64,000 nt of DNA from Dimorphilus gyrociliatus (GCA_904063045.1 CAJFCJ010000017.1:682001-746000), one strand, 5' to 3'; positions 25,030-38,700 are shown, numbered from the stretch's first letter. The notes: a model not told the origin generated them from the sequence alone. Made by a program: numbers and translations.

Positions 25030-26210
25030 GAGGCGTTGCACGCTCTATACGCGCACAGGTTTCGCCGTGTGAAAAAATCGATGATTCGCTTCGTCAGCTT
25101 TATTTCTACTATTTTATTGACGATCGCGTATATTTCTTTAGTACTGAGTGTACAGTTTAATTGACTTACACATTAGCCCTAAATGTAATATAATGATTAG
25201 CAGGGATGTAAAAGTTAAAGAAGGGAGATTAGCGAGTAAAACGTGAGAGTATTTATAGACGGAAGGAAGGAAAAAGATGAAAGAAAGAAATATTGCATTA
25301 ATACACGAGTGATATGAAACAATGAGGGCGGTATGGGGGTAGGAGGTATGATGAGGGACAGATGGTCGGGGAAGGGTAGCATGTTGGATAAGTAGTTTAA
25401 AAATAGAAGTAGTAATAGGAAAAGAGTATGACCAAATCCTATTTGTTACGCCTGATGGCCAAACTTCTAGAATTACAACAGACAAACAAGTTACTACTCC
25501 TACTTTCTCTTTTGCCTCGTTGGGGTAAAGGAATGCTTGAGCTGATAAGATCTGGAATTAACTGCAGCCCTGTCTATTGGCGTGGGTTATTTTCTCCCTT
25601 TATGTTTGGTATATACACAAAATCAGAAGGATCTAAAGTAATTTCCGTAAAAGAAAATAAAAATAAGGAAATAGGCCCGTTTTCCTTTCGTATTATCTTT
25701 TCTAACCCTTAAAAAAACCACATCTGCTATTAGAGTATGTATAGATTGTATACTGTATATATCATTAATCTATCGTGCGATAAATGACGGAAAAGAGGCG
25801 GAAGTGGGCGGACAAGTAGGATGAAGGAAACTTGTGAGAAAGTACGAAAGAGTCGAAAGAAGTATCTAAATTGATGGGGAGTTTGGAGAGGTTCGTTGGG
25901 AGAAAAAATGGCAAACGTATAAGTAGTAACTGTGCAAGATGAAAACAACATGAGGAAATGGGTGAAAGGAGGAAGATTATATGAGAGAGAGGAAAGGATT
26001 TTTGGATGAATAAGTTGTTTTATGGTCGTAGAACGAATAATTGATGAAGAGTGTAACCTAAACAACGTCATATAATCTATCGTAATAAATCAAATATAGT
26101 TGTCAAGGCTACATAGAATGATAATTGAACTCTTCTACTCACTTTGAACGTAATACTTAAAGTTACCCGGACCGCATCCTTCTGTTACCGGAAATTAAAA
26201 CCGATAAGGG

Positions 26211-26232
26211 GCGTTTAATATTTCAGAAACGC
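26211..26232. other. Short inverted repeat
   Basis: GCGTTT and AAACGC form a 6-bp stem around a 10-nt loop, next to a GC-richer patch (ACCCGGACCGC, TTACCGGAAAT with an ETS-like core). It could be a regulatory patch; nothing more can be said. Confidence 0.2.
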
Positions 26233-27288
26233 TATTCTATTCTAGCAAATTATTCACATATTAAATAAAAAGTGATATAGGTGTACACATATAACCGATA
26301 CATAAGAAAGCGTGACATTTAATATAATGTATAAACTCTGTTTTCTTCATTTTTCATATGCTACAATCGTCGTTTAATTTCTTCTCATTAACCTTCCTGT
26401 TTTAATTCACCATCTCCCTCCTTCCCTCTCCCCCCCCCCTCTCTCTCTTTTCCTTTCTTCCTTTACTTTCAATTAACCTATCTGCACTATACAGTATATT
26501 TTTCGTTATAAATCTCTGAAATAAACTTATCAATGGATTTTTTTTGGGGGGAAATCATAATTCCTTACGCGTCAAACACAATTTACCCATTAAGTGGAAA
26601 ATATATTTGTTTTTATACATGTATCTAAATAATCAAAACGGAACTCCCAAAGCGGAAGCGGTAACGCCGCAAACCTTTTAGTTATTTTCTTTCATCTCTA
26701 GTGTTTAATTTTCATACGCATCACAACGTCCTTATTCAATTTTTCCCTTATTATCGATCATAAACCTTTTCTAAGAGTTAACAAACAAACTTTTCTTTAC
26801 CTACTAAAAAATAATAAATCATTGTTTCTTTGCGTCTTTGACTCTCCTATATAGAAAAAACAAAATCACAGCCATTTCAATATAAATAACTTTAGAAAGG
26901 ATTATATTATTATATAATTATTGGATCTTGATTTTATCCTTTGTCTTTTTTTCTTTAAAAAAACAAAAATTTCCTAAATAAATAATTTTTTTTGTATAGC
27001 TTTTGCGTGTTCTTAAAAAAAAATGGAATACTTAAAGTAATTTCGTTGACAAACTGCTCTAGTGTAGTGTGTAATTAGTTAGCTAATTATTCTGTCGACG
27101 TAAAATAGTTTACGCTTTTAGATTTGGAAAAGAAATTAGTAATTCGACTGCTGTTTCTTTATATAAGCAAAGGATTAAGTTTCCAGTTTATGCATACAAC
27201 ATATGCAGCTTATTCTTTTTTTCGGAGGAAATATAGTAAGCCTGGAAAAAAAAAAGAAAGAAAAGGAATTATCAATATTTGTCTAGTT

Positions 27289-27308
27289 GGAGAGAGAGAG
27301 AGAGAGAG
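27289..27308. repeat. (GA)n microsatellite
   Basis: Simple (AG)n run of about 18-20 bp in the gene-poor region. Confidence 0.85.
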
Positions 27309-29139
27309 TGAAAGAAAGAAATTAAGCCCAAATTTTTTCCTCCCTATTCTACAAGGAAAAAAGAAGGGGAGCAAAAGAGTTTAGTCTTCAATTATCCGTA
27401 AAATTAAGAAATAAATGCTTAGGCTATCCGAATTTTTGCAAATTGAATGAAATATTCTCCCTTAGGCCTAATGTGGGGAGATGTTGGCTAAGAAATAAAT
27501 AATTTCTCAGTGGATAGAAAAGAGCTTCTGGTTTTTTAATGCATAGGTTTCTTACCATTAATTAAAGTCTTCCTATAAGGTTATTTAATAATGAAAGGAC
27601 CAAAGTGTAAAGCAGAATACGAAAAGAGATAAAAGAGGACAAGGAGTAAAACACTTTTTAAAGAATATTGGCCTTTTATTCATTGATTTATTATCCATCG
27701 TAACATTCCACTAGACAACATCAATTTGTTATTTATCAGATAATAACAACCAGAGAATTTATATTCATGTTGTTATTAGATAAGATTTTAAAGAAAGGAA
27801 TATATAAATAACACAACAACAGCAACAACAAATAAACAAAGTGATAAAATGTAAAAAAAAAAGAGAGAGAGAAAAGGAAAAATAAGGAATATGCTTCTAA
27901 TAATAATTAGTTGAAGAGAAAGAATAGAAAAAGAAATAAATAGAAGAGTAAGAATAGGAGATAAACAAACAAAATCAAGTTAAAATACGAGAGAAATTTA
28001 CCAATTACTCGGAGTGCACTTTAGCATAAAATTTTATTTATATTTATAAAAGCCTCGATCAGTTAATTGAGTAAGATCGTTTGGAAAGCATTTTGATCCA
28101 CTTCCTCTTTAATCCGATTATCAAATGCTTCGTCTATCTCCGACAAATTTTATTATCATCTTTTTAAATATTTAATTCTTACAATTCTTCTTTTATTCAA
28201 AATCATAATCATCATCTTTCTCTCCCTATCTCCTTCTTACCATATTGTTTGCATTAGCAATACTAATCGTACTAATAGAAATTTGGCCTAAGAATTAAAA
28301 GATACCAATAAAGAAACACGAAAGGTATAGAACACACTTTCAAGTTGATCAAGGTAAAGCTTTCATCTTACATGGATTAATAGCCAAAGAAAATGACATA
28401 TATATATATAACATGGCATCGTACTGCCTTTAAAAAAATTTGCACTTGATAAAAGCGCTTTAGTCTTATGTTATATATTGTTTTCATTTAGGTCTATTTT
28501 ATATCAATAACAGTCTTGTTTCATTTGAAAATATATATTTCAACATAGTATAAAACATATAATGTATATATAGCGTTCTATTTTAAATTAGAATATATTT
28601 TCTCTATTGGAGGAATAGGTTGGGATAAATTTTTACATTACTGATTCTCTTTCTATCCTCCTCCTTTAACATCTTGTTTGTTTAGATAATTTTAGATAAA
28701 ATACATATATTAAAGTTTATTCAAGCTTTAATTTATTTACGATTATTATTTGTATTTTTTAATGGCTATCCATTAATAATACTGTTGTTATCCCTATCGT
28801 GAAAATTGATGAAATGTAGAATTATTCGTTTTATAGTTGTTTACAGCATATAGTACTCATAAATTATTCTTAATGTAAGTAAGGGACTTTGAGGATGCGT
28901 TTTAAATAAGGTCGAGTCAGCTAGTCGCATCCATATTAATCAGTATAGTATATTTACCATTCTGAAGCAAACTGATAGAAAGATAAAATAAAAACAAAAT
29001 TTACCAATTAAAATCATGACGTCATAAAAACGTTTTATATGTATAAAAGTACATTAAATACGTATAATTTCAATACGGCTAAGTAATTAATAATTATAGA
29101 TATTCAATTGGATAGAAATTTAAATATATATTGTATACG

Positions 29140-29189
29140 TATATATATATATATATATATATATATGTAGACAGAGAGAGAGAGAGAGA
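29140..29189. repeat. (TA)n followed by (GA)n microsatellite
   Basis: A (TA)n run at about 29140-29166 is followed within ten bases by an (AG)n run at 29171-29189. Confidence 0.85.
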
Positions 29190-29287
29190 ATATGATTGAG
29201 AGGCTGGAGATAGTTGCACAAACTAACTAGAGAGAAAAAGGTACGAAAGTCGAAAAGAAAAAAATCTTCTCATTCTAACTATCTTCC

Positions 29288-29288
29288 T

Positions 29289-29323
<35 letters not shown>
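29288..29323. repeat. (CT)n microsatellite
   Basis: (TC)n run of about 35 bp, 100 bp after a GA run. The two are inverted with respect to each other and could pair in RNA. Confidence 0.85.
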
Positions 29324-30077
29324 ATTTTTTAGCTTATATATTAACTATATTAGGCACAATGTCAATATATTCTCTTATAATGATCATGTAAAATATGTAT
29401 AATATTAATAAAGAATTGATTAGTTTTGTATAGTGTAATATCATATAGCTAGCTATCTATTGATAAAAATGCGTATTGTTTTAATACATTTTTTCCATTC
29501 GTCATTAATGGCGTTCATTAAGACATGATAGTAACTTATTAATGGTATTTATTTGTTCTAATGTATTTTTAATAGAATAATCTTTCCTAATGAATATTAA
29601 TTGATCATATAGATATTTCTTTAGCCTATCATCAGCTTTAAATTAACTTTTAAACAAACAAATGAAGGACTAATAACGTAAATGTTTTTTTTGTCTCTCT
29701 CTTCATATCAATCTATCTATCATTATTCTTATGTCCTCTTTTCTTTTCTCTTTTGTTCACATTGAAAAAGAATAAGTTGCTTTTTTTAATAAAAAAAAAA
29801 AGAAACTATATATAATATTCACTTTTAGGCTAATTAAAATAACTTTTACGTATTAGATTTTTGTTTGTTAGCAAATTGATTAATACTCTCTCTCTCCCTC
29901 TCTCTTTCCCCCTCCCTAGATATTGTTCCTTTCTAAATCTTTCCAGCTCAAAAGGACCCTGGTAACTCTTTGTTGAATTGAGTGATACTTTGTATCGCTT
30001 GCAAGAGAGGGAGTTTTTTTTAATATATAGAAATAGCTCCATCTACAGCGTGTCAATAGAATTACTCGTTTACTCAC

Positions 30078-30190
30078 CTTTCGTAAATTTTCCGGGACTG
30101 TTCCAAGCGCCACAGTACCGGGTTTTTTTTTCGATGAAGAATATCAACAGGATACCGCTAGTGGTTAATAGTCTTTTATGATACATATAA
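30078..30190 (-). other. Candidate 5' exon with GTGAGT donor
   Basis: On the minus strand, a segment with clearly less AT-rich composition ends at 30078 with AAAG followed by a strong GTGAGT donor at 30077. An ATG near 30190 opens a frame through the segment to the donor. It may be a 5' exon of the SH2 adaptor, whose first known exon needs an upstream partner, 5.6 kb away. It could equally be chance. Confidence 0.25.
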
Positions 30191-31811
30191 ACAATAACAA
30201 TAACTTCAGGCTAAATCAGGATTTAAAAACATACAGATTAAAAGGTAAATTCAAAAAATTGTGTTTTTCATTTATCGATTTGTTTCACAGACCACGTGAC
30301 CAATATTAGTAATACTTCTCCTTATCGATATAGAAAATTGAAATGATAGATTATAGTTGATTAATGTAAGAAAGAAGAAAATTAAGAGATTAAACAATTA
30401 ATTAGTTAGTTATTTAGATAAATAAAAAAGGAGAAGAAGTCAAGGAAATAGACACGTAAAAGTTTTTAATTCTTAAAATAGATTCAATATTGAACAGCTT
30501 TGTAATTTTCTAACATATAGTTTTAACTGAATTATTAATGAAACGAACAGGTATATAATCAAATTAATTAACGAATAAAAGGTTAGAAAATATGTCCCTT
30601 TTTTGTGTTTATTTTATAATTCGTCTATTTTTTTTTCTATTACCATTTTATATAAAAATCAATAGAACAAACAATATATTGACAATTATTTATAAACATT
30701 ATGTAAATCTTCTTTCTTAAGATGTCAACTTAGTTCTTGTTTCAATATTAGTTTTATTTTTAAAATATCTAATTAGTTTCAAAGGTCTATTAATTGTTAT
30801 TCTATTTTTTTTTCTTTCTTTCTCCATATCCGGTTGGTATCATCTGGTACGATTTTATAGCCTATTTTGTTCTAAATATTTCATTTTTGATTAGAAATGT
30901 CGTGATACAAGATATCTTTAGATTTTATGTTGATAAGAAAAAATTAAAGATACTCAATAGCATTCTATTGAAAAAAAACTATCGAGTTCTTTCTTTTCGT
31001 ACTTAGTTCATATTAAATTGAAATAACTGTTGGAGAGAGGAAAAATCGTAGCTTTTGGACGGAAACAAAGAGCCATATAGATGTCGATAGGCCTATATAA
31101 TTTAATGCTTACAAAGCTTAGTGGTAGGGGAAAAATAAAATCCAACTAGATGTAGCAGTCATGCTATTTATAAAGCATTCATTGAAAAGAGACGCTTTAT
31201 ATTTATAAATAGAATATTATGTTCTACTAATATACTGTTATGTATTAATGCATAAAAGTGTATTTTGTCTGTTCAACAATTTATTAATTGAGTAGTATTA
31301 ATTACAATCCTTTGCGCAACTACAGGCAAAAATGTAACAATATTTTTTAACTATTCCTTTTATATCTGTACTTGAAAAAAAAATGTTTATATAATAGGCC
31401 TGCAAAAGAATATTGGTACCAGTCTAAAAGGCCTTTGAACTGCGTGTTACGATAGCGATCATTGTGCTATTGGCCGAGGACGTTGAAACAAGTTTAGAGA
31501 TTTAATAATTTAACTTTTTTTTCTCCTTCATTCTCTACGCTCTCCTCTCAAATTTTCCTGAAATTTATCATCACCATCAACCTAATTCGGTCTATTACTT
31601 GATTATTATTAAAAGTGGACTATAGTGAATTTATTGAAAAACCGAAGATATTCTCATTACTTTTGAGGAAGAAATAGAAGAATTCTCACACATTTAGCTT
31701 GGTTATTTTTTTTCCTTTTTTATGGACAAATTTCTCAAGTTCTTTACAAAATATCCTACTTTTGATTAGTCATCTGCTCCAGGCATTCGTCTACAGCATA
31801 TAAAAAATAAT

Positions 31812-31815
<4 letters not shown>

Positions 31816-31858
<43 letters not shown>
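31816..31858. repeat. (TA)n microsatellite, about 42 bp
   Basis: Longest perfect TA run in the window, about 190 bp upstream of the Rho-like start codon. It is self-complementary and may be unstable in length. Confidence 0.9.
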
Positions 31859-31860
<2 letters not shown>

Positions 31861-32042
31861 TGTAAAACATATTCATATAGTTTTAGATGAAAATCAAGAA
31901 AAGAGAAGATCTCTCGATTTTTCTACCTGAAAAGTTAACAAGTAGAAAAAAAAACGTCAGTTAGAAATCTTTAAAAAATAATAACATGACAACTGTTTAA
32001 AACTAAAATTGTATAAGAAAGAAGAACAATAGAGATTGAGAT

Positions 32043-33581
32043 ATGAATAGAAATAGAGGAATTAGAAGATCGATTGTCAGAGGAGGAAAAGACGATAAGA
32101 TCGTTTTAATATTTGGCGATATTAATACTGGTAAAACTTGCCTGGAAGATGAATTTAGACCTGAAGACGATTTATCTAATACAACTTCCCTTTTACATCA
32201 AGGAAATAACTATTTGAATAGATTAAACTATGGAGAAAAAAAGGTAAAGTTTATTTTATTTTCCCAAAGCATTTATTCATCGGTAAAATCCCACAAGACA
32301 GCTGTTTCACCATTGTATTTAACTAGAACATATAGAGATATTTCTTTCAAACTCTATATAGGATATAAAGTGTAGAATATACTATTTATTTCAAAAGGAA
32401 AAGTAAGAAAAAGCCTACTTCTAGTTTACCAAAAAACATGATCAATATTCAGATTAGTGTACGTCTTTGATAAAAGACAATTTTATATATATATATATGT
32501 ATAGTATAGTCGTATAATACGAGTGTAAAAAAAGAAAGCCTATGTCTTTAAAAGACTAGATTCGTGATAGATAATAATAGAAATATATCGGTGAATGGTT
32601 AATAGAGGGCATAAATAAAACTATTGTTGATCGATCCTTAAATAAATTTTTTCTAATATATTCTACAATCTCTTCTTTCTTATTCCTCCTCTGTAGACTA
32701 ATTAAAATGAACAGTCTCTTTTTATTATTTTGAAGGGAAGAATGCTGTAATAATAAATTATGTTCCTAGAAAAATTGAGTATTCATAGAATTATGCTTAG
32801 TTTGCAAAATAAAATAAAATATAGTGAAAAGGAGGACAAGGAAACAAAACGAAGAAGCTAACCAATGAATGAATTGAGAGAATGTTTTCTTCTTTTATTA
32901 TTAGATTTTTTTTAGATTTATTGTCTAAATAATGTTTATTAGCTTTAAAATGTCTTTTGTGACGATTATATTGTATAATAGCTATTATTATTGATGAACA
33001 GAAAAAAATTATACTATTCTACTAATCTTCAGATAATCTTCAAGTCAGCAAATTGTAATCACTGCAAAGATATTGCAGGTGAACAGCAATATGATGTAAT
33101 ATTACTTTGCTTTTCTGTCGATGAACCAGACAGTGTTGAGTCAATAGAGAGTGGTTGGTCGCCAGAGGTAAGCGACATAGTAAATTTGTTTAATTTGCAA
33201 AATATGAAGGTAATAAGATTTTTCTATTGTTAATAGCTTAGGCAGCACTTTTGCCCAGGTAAACCGGTTGTTGTTGTTGGGACAAAGATAGACCTCCGCC
33301 ACAACGAGATCACTAAAAGAGAATTAGAAAGAAGGGGCAAATATCCAGTTAATACTTTTGCTGGTAAAGCATGTGCGTCACGCTTACACGCCGAAGCCTA
33401 TGCTGAATGTTCAACTAAAACAGGAGAAGGTCTAGACGATCTTCTCAGAATCGTAACAAACATTGCCGAGAAAGCTGATAAGGAGAGAAGGAAGAGACGA
33501 TTCTATGATTGCTTAAGAACTTGGTGCGCTTGTTTCCGTTGCTGCTTTAGAGATAATAAGTATAAATTACAGACTGATTAG
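32043..33581 (+). CDS. Atypical Rho-like small GTPase
   Basis: Three exons (32043-32243, 33033-33167, 33246-33581) give 223 residues. The P-loop GDINTGKT in [16 protein letters not shown], the G4 motif TKID in [11 protein letters not shown], the G5 ECSTKT, and [15 protein letters not shown] with HFCPG are Rho-family features. The Rho insert helix region ([13 protein letters not shown]) is present. Switch I is replaced by [17 protein letters not shown]. The G3 motif reads [11 protein letters not shown]: the position of Gln61 holds Glu, and about ten switch II residues are absent. The C-terminus ends QTD with no CAAX box, but WCACFRCCF could be palmitoylated. It may bind nucleotide without normal hydrolysis (inference). 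The exon 2 donor is uncertain; using 33179 adds four residues. An overlooked middle exon or a decaying gene are alternatives. Confidence 0.65.
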
Positions 33582-35740
33582 CCTTCCTCCATAATCAGTC
33601 AATCTCTATTCACTTCGAAGAAATTAAAAGCAACGTCTACTATTTCATAAAGAGGGAGATTGGGGGAAGAACATTCAATCCTTCGTTTATGAACACACGT
33701 ATACATATATTATATATATATTAAATGATTACTTGTCTATTTTATACTTTTATCACACATTGAAGCTATCAGATTATGATAATCTGCCATCATATTGGAT
33801 TATATTAATGTATAATTTGATGGTTAAATTATCAACAAAAAAGAGGAAAAAACAACAAATTCAAACTACTAGCTTATGTCTTTTTGTATTAATTGTAATT
33901 AACTGAACTAACTTTATTATTACTATTATTTTCCATAAAGAGAGGGGGTCTGACTATCCTGCAATGAATAGTTCTTTTTAGTATCATTAGTATTCATTTA
34001 TCATACAGATATTGTGTTGTTGGATAAGCACAATACACTCTGTTTTATATACATTATACAGTATACAGTGTATATATATATCTTTTTTGTATTGAATCTT
34101 AATTGTTTGCTTTAAATACAAACTATACAAAAACTAATAGTCATAACGATTTTTATTATTGCGCAATAAATGTTCTTTAATTAATATCTGTCTATTCTTC
34201 TATGTTTTAATTTCATACTCCCAAACAAAAAAAAAGGATTACCTAAGCTGTTCAATAAATTGTTATACAGATTTCTGCTGAATAAACTTTTTCTATGTTA
34301 TATTTATAGATAAGAAACTGGTTTTAACACGTTTTTCTTTCTTCGTATACATATTATCTACAAGTGTTGAAACTTAAAATAAAAAATCACTTTTTTTCTA
34401 GTATAGTCCTATATTTTTCAGTTTTGATTGAATTATAAAAATTATTATCTCTTAAAATAATACTACTTTTGATTTATCTATAATTAATCTTGTCAAGTCT
34501 TTTATGATATTTTGAAATTTGAATATCAACCGAAGAGAATTTTTACTATTAAAGTCATAAATTATAGTTTTTATTCTCTGTTTTACAAGTGCAACAAGTT
34601 TAAAGAGATAGCCTTGACAATTTTATTTATTCAATGTATATTCTATATGTAATATGTATTAATACATAAGAAATTATTCCAAAACATTCTTCTTCTATTA
34701 ATTTAAAAACAGATAGTATTACTTTACGTCTGGCTAATAATAATATCAATAAAAAAAACATCAAAAGGTTAAAAGGTTAGAGCATTAGAGAAATTTGAAT
34801 AAATGGGAAGTTTTTACATATATAGATATTAAATTGCCAAGTATGAATCACTGTAACAAAGAAAATTGTAGAATCATTGAATACAAGATACGGATAACCA
34901 TGTATAACTGAGGAAGAAAAAAAAAAAGAACAAAGAGCCAAATTCCATAAGAATGAAAATGTTTAATGTTTGCATATTACAATAAACTACTTTCTATTAT
35001 AATTAAAAGAACTATTAAAAGAAATAATAAAACATAAAGTTTAAGAATTAGGACAGAAATATTTGCTTCGACAGTTGACTATATACTAGTTATTAGTAAT
35101 TCGAAATTACTATATGAATTGGGCTTAACGAGAAGAGAATTTAGTTCAATTAAGAGGGCTATAGAAATAATTTAATATAATATAATTATTATAGAATTTA
35201 TAAAGGTCATAAGAATAGAAATGTTTTTTATGAGTCATATAAAACATTTCCATTTTTAGTTTTAAATTTTTAAATGTTACGAAACGTAAAAGAAGAAAAG
35301 AATAGAAAAAAAGAATTCTCTATTCTTAAACTAAAAAGAAAAAGGAACATTCTTTCATATAGTTGAAAGTTATTCATACTTTTGAAAAGTTTTTACTTTT
35401 CATCATCACGTGATTATTTATTTGTCACTGTAGTAGTATAGTAGTATAATTCTACTTAGTGAACCCATTTCTCTCTATACTTTGTAAACAATTTACATTT
35501 ACTTTAAATTAGTATAATTTACAAATTTTGAAACAATACTTTATATCCGTTGTAGAAGATTTAACGTATCTTATGACTTGGTACAGTGGTAATAACATTC
35601 CCATGATCATATTTCTCATGTAGTCTAATGTCAGCCTATACTTGCTTCTGAGCAAACTATTTACCTTCTATAATCAAAATTTACTATATTTAGATGAAAA
35701 ATTAAAGAGAAATACAATTTCCTTAAATGAAAATCTCTTT
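33582..35740. other. Gene-poor gap after Rho-like gene
   Basis: AT-rich DNA without a supported gene on either strand. It holds the 3' UTR of the Rho-like gene on the left and of the NACHT-WD gene on the right. Several AATAAA-like strings occur. Nothing else was recognised. Confidence 0.45.
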
Positions 35741-38700
35741 TTATAGATATGGTATTTGGCGAAGAGATACCGTTTCAGTTGTTGACGAATCTTGAGAGGA
35801 AGATGTAGAATATTTCTTCTTTATGATAATTTTCTCCTTAATTGATTTCTTAATAGTTGAGTCTACTTTGAAAATATGTAATGACCGATTTATCATTTTC
35901 CCTACTAAAGTTACAACGTAATCTTCGTGATGTGTTATACCGACTGTAAAGACGTCAGAGTCGCATTTAATTTTCCACAGTTCTTCACCTATTAGACTAT
36001 TCCATATTTTAATATATTTATCATCAGATCCGCTTACAAGGAGATTTCCTTCTTGAGCTAAAGCAAGACTGTTTATTTTTGCTGTATGACTACTACATTT
36101 AAGATGTCTATCTTCGCAAAAATACGCGATATTTATCGTTCCCGAAGAGTCTCCGCTCGCTATAGTATCGTTGTTTGCGACTAAGCAAGTTAATTGAGAA
36201 GTATGATAACCTAAAATCCTTACATCCGCCTTAGGTGAGTTAAGATCGATATGAACAATGCAACCCTCCTTTGTGCCCGTGATCATATGACCCGAATCCC
36301 TAACTTGTATTGTTTCTAATAAGATTGAAATTGATACTGGTATTGTCAAATCGTATTGAAATTGCCATAAAACAAATGCATTGTCCTTTTGAATAGTTAT
36401 TCCCCATTCTAGAGAATTATCAATAAATATATAACTGGGAGATGACGTTATAAAAGCCGTCCTTGTCATTATGCATTTTCCCGTTAATCTTTCAATAATC
36501 TTTATTACTGTACTTAACGACTGAAATTGAAGAATTCCAATATGTAAACAATTACTAGTCACGTGACAATTTTCACATGGAATTGTCTTTTCACCATAAT
36601 AAAGGGAATGTCCATTTTGTAGATTCCATTTCTAAATCGGCCAAGAAAAACAAAATATAGAACAATCCTCTATTATAAAAGTACAACTTCTTTAAATTAT
36701 TGTACAACTTACGCATAGAATGTTTGTCTGACCTAAACATTTTATCTTAAGCCTTGCTAGGCCAATAATTGTGTTTTCAATAATTTCTAAAATAGTAATT
36801 ATACAATTGGATCCTTCTGCTAGTTCCAAAGTGAAAATGGGATAATTTTCAAGTAAATTCCATACAATTGCTGAGTCATTTTCCCTGCAAGTAATCAAAA
36901 ACTGATCATTTTTAGACAAGAAGATCATAGAAATTCTATTTCTATATTCTTCGCATGGAAAGATGATTCGGGGTGCAACGTTTCGAATCCATTTAGATTT
37001 TTTGGCTGTCCTTTGATTCCTTTGATTATTAATTAAATTAAGTTGGTTCCCTACTGGTATAGTTTTCTTTATTTTATTTAAATTTGACAATTTGTCATAA
37101 AGGTACACTTGTCTATCGTTTTTAAGATCTTTAATCGTTTGTACTGTCACCATTTCTGACTTTTCGGTAAAACGAACTTTATTTCTAGCATTCACTTTAG
37201 GAAAACTAACTATCCAATTATGTTCTGAACCCAGCAGTGTTGGTAAATGCCAGACGTGACATGAATTTTGACTTGAGGAAGTGATTATGACGCTATTTTC
37301 AACAGACGCTAAGCAATTCGCTACTGAACCGTCCGAATGAGCTAAGAAATCATGCAAAATGGTCAAATTTTCTAAACTATAAATAGTTACATGTCCATTT
37401 TGAAAGCCTATAAGCGCAAATTTGTTTGTTAAATTCATAGAAGTTGGTATTTGATAAAGTAGTCGGATTGAAATTTTGTCAATAGTTGAATCGATTGGGT
37501 CAAAAATGCTTAGACAAGCTTCAGAAGTTCTGCTATTCGTGCAGACCTTAATAACGTTTGTAAATGTAATATCAAGCATTCTTATTTGCCAGTCTGATCT
37601 TTTCTCTTCGATTGACGGCTGATGTAGGAATAGCTTTTGTCTTATATCAAATACTGCCAAACAATCGTTTGTACAGCCAACGATAGCTTGATAATATCTT
37701 ATACATAGAGTTTTAGGTATAATGTCTTCGATAAGTGCGAAAGTATGAATATATGATTTGGGAATAAATTTGTCAGGATTATCTTCGTCATAATCCCTTA
37801 ACATACTAAATTTTATGAGAATTATACTTGCTGGCTTACTACCGTCTCGCGATAAACTTATTAGGATATCGCTATAAGTTGGAGTATAATTAACATCGCA
37901 AATGGTTTTTCCAAAAGCTTCTATGGGCGGTATCGATAAAATTCTACGTTCTCTTATGCTTAATATAATTAGTCCCCTTTTAGACATAAGATCATAAACA
38001 TTCGCATCATTTATCTTTATCACTGCGTGTCTTTTTTTAGACATAGCCATTAATTGAATAACACTATCCAATTGGTCTATCTCCCTGATAGTTATATCTA
38101 TGAGCTTTCTCATAGCTATTGGAAAGACTTCGATTAACTGTAAGAAACTACCAGTTTCTAGAAGCCAAGAGAAAACTTGATTTCTTCCATTCGTGTGATA
38201 AATAATACCTCCTACTATCTTTATGTCATCGTACAACTTTGGTTTACCTAAATTACCTAAAAATTGCCCATCAGTCAAATCGCAAAATGCCAAACCTAGC
38301 TCTGAACCATAGATTAAGATAGTCTTTTCACTGATAATCTCCAAACAATGAGACACTCCCGCTATCGACGCGATACGGATGCCACCAGCTAAAGTCGTCA
38401 TTGGTAACAATGGTTTTAATAAAGGAATATTCAATTTATGAAATACATCTGAAGCTTCTTTTCTCAGAGATGTTAAATGGTGAGAATTTGTACCGGCTTC
38501 AGGGATATGATAGAAGATAATTGTTGCTAGAGAATCTGGATCGTTTTCTAATTGATCAGTAATGTTTAATATTAAATCTCTTAGGTAACGAGCGTCGTGA
38601 TGTGAGTCTTCTGCGAGATAAATGTCATCAAGAATAGATTGAATACCACAGCATTTTAGCTTATACCATAACCATTCTAAATGAAATATAACCTTAGTCT

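Larger units (their letters stand above)
24447..32042. other. Gene-poor, low-complexity region of 7.6 kb
   Basis: No confident coding gene on either strand. The stretch is AT-rich with TA, GA and CT microsatellites. It contains islands of different composition: a GC-richer patch with an octamer (24910-25090), two purine-rich segments (25190-25440 and 25765-26060), and a possible minus-strand 5' exon near 30078-30190. It is by far the longest gap in an otherwise tightly packed window. Likely contents are long 5' introns and regulatory DNA of the SH2 adaptor and the Rho-like gene (inference). Confidence 0.5.

Noticed and set aside
24868-25164. Plus-strand 98-codon basic open frame
   Set aside because: No family resemblance; it crosses the GC-richer octamer island, which is more simply a regulatory patch. 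It remains possible but unsupported.
25138-26071. Minus-strand open frames of 113-115 codons, Ser/Leu/Phe-rich
   Set aside because: They lie on the pyrimidine-rich strand of purine-skewed DNA, have no domain features and no splice partners; the openness follows from composition.
29830-30113. Minus-strand frame containing YQGPFELERFRKEQ
   Set aside because: It looked coding-like and could follow the candidate exon at 30078, but in the frame that joins there is no start codon, and in the frame with a start the downstream part hits a stop.
31816-31858. TA run as a TATA promoter of the Rho-like gene
   Set aside because: A 42-bp perfect TA run is a microsatellite; the distance to the ATG (about 190 bp) and the lack of other elements give no support.
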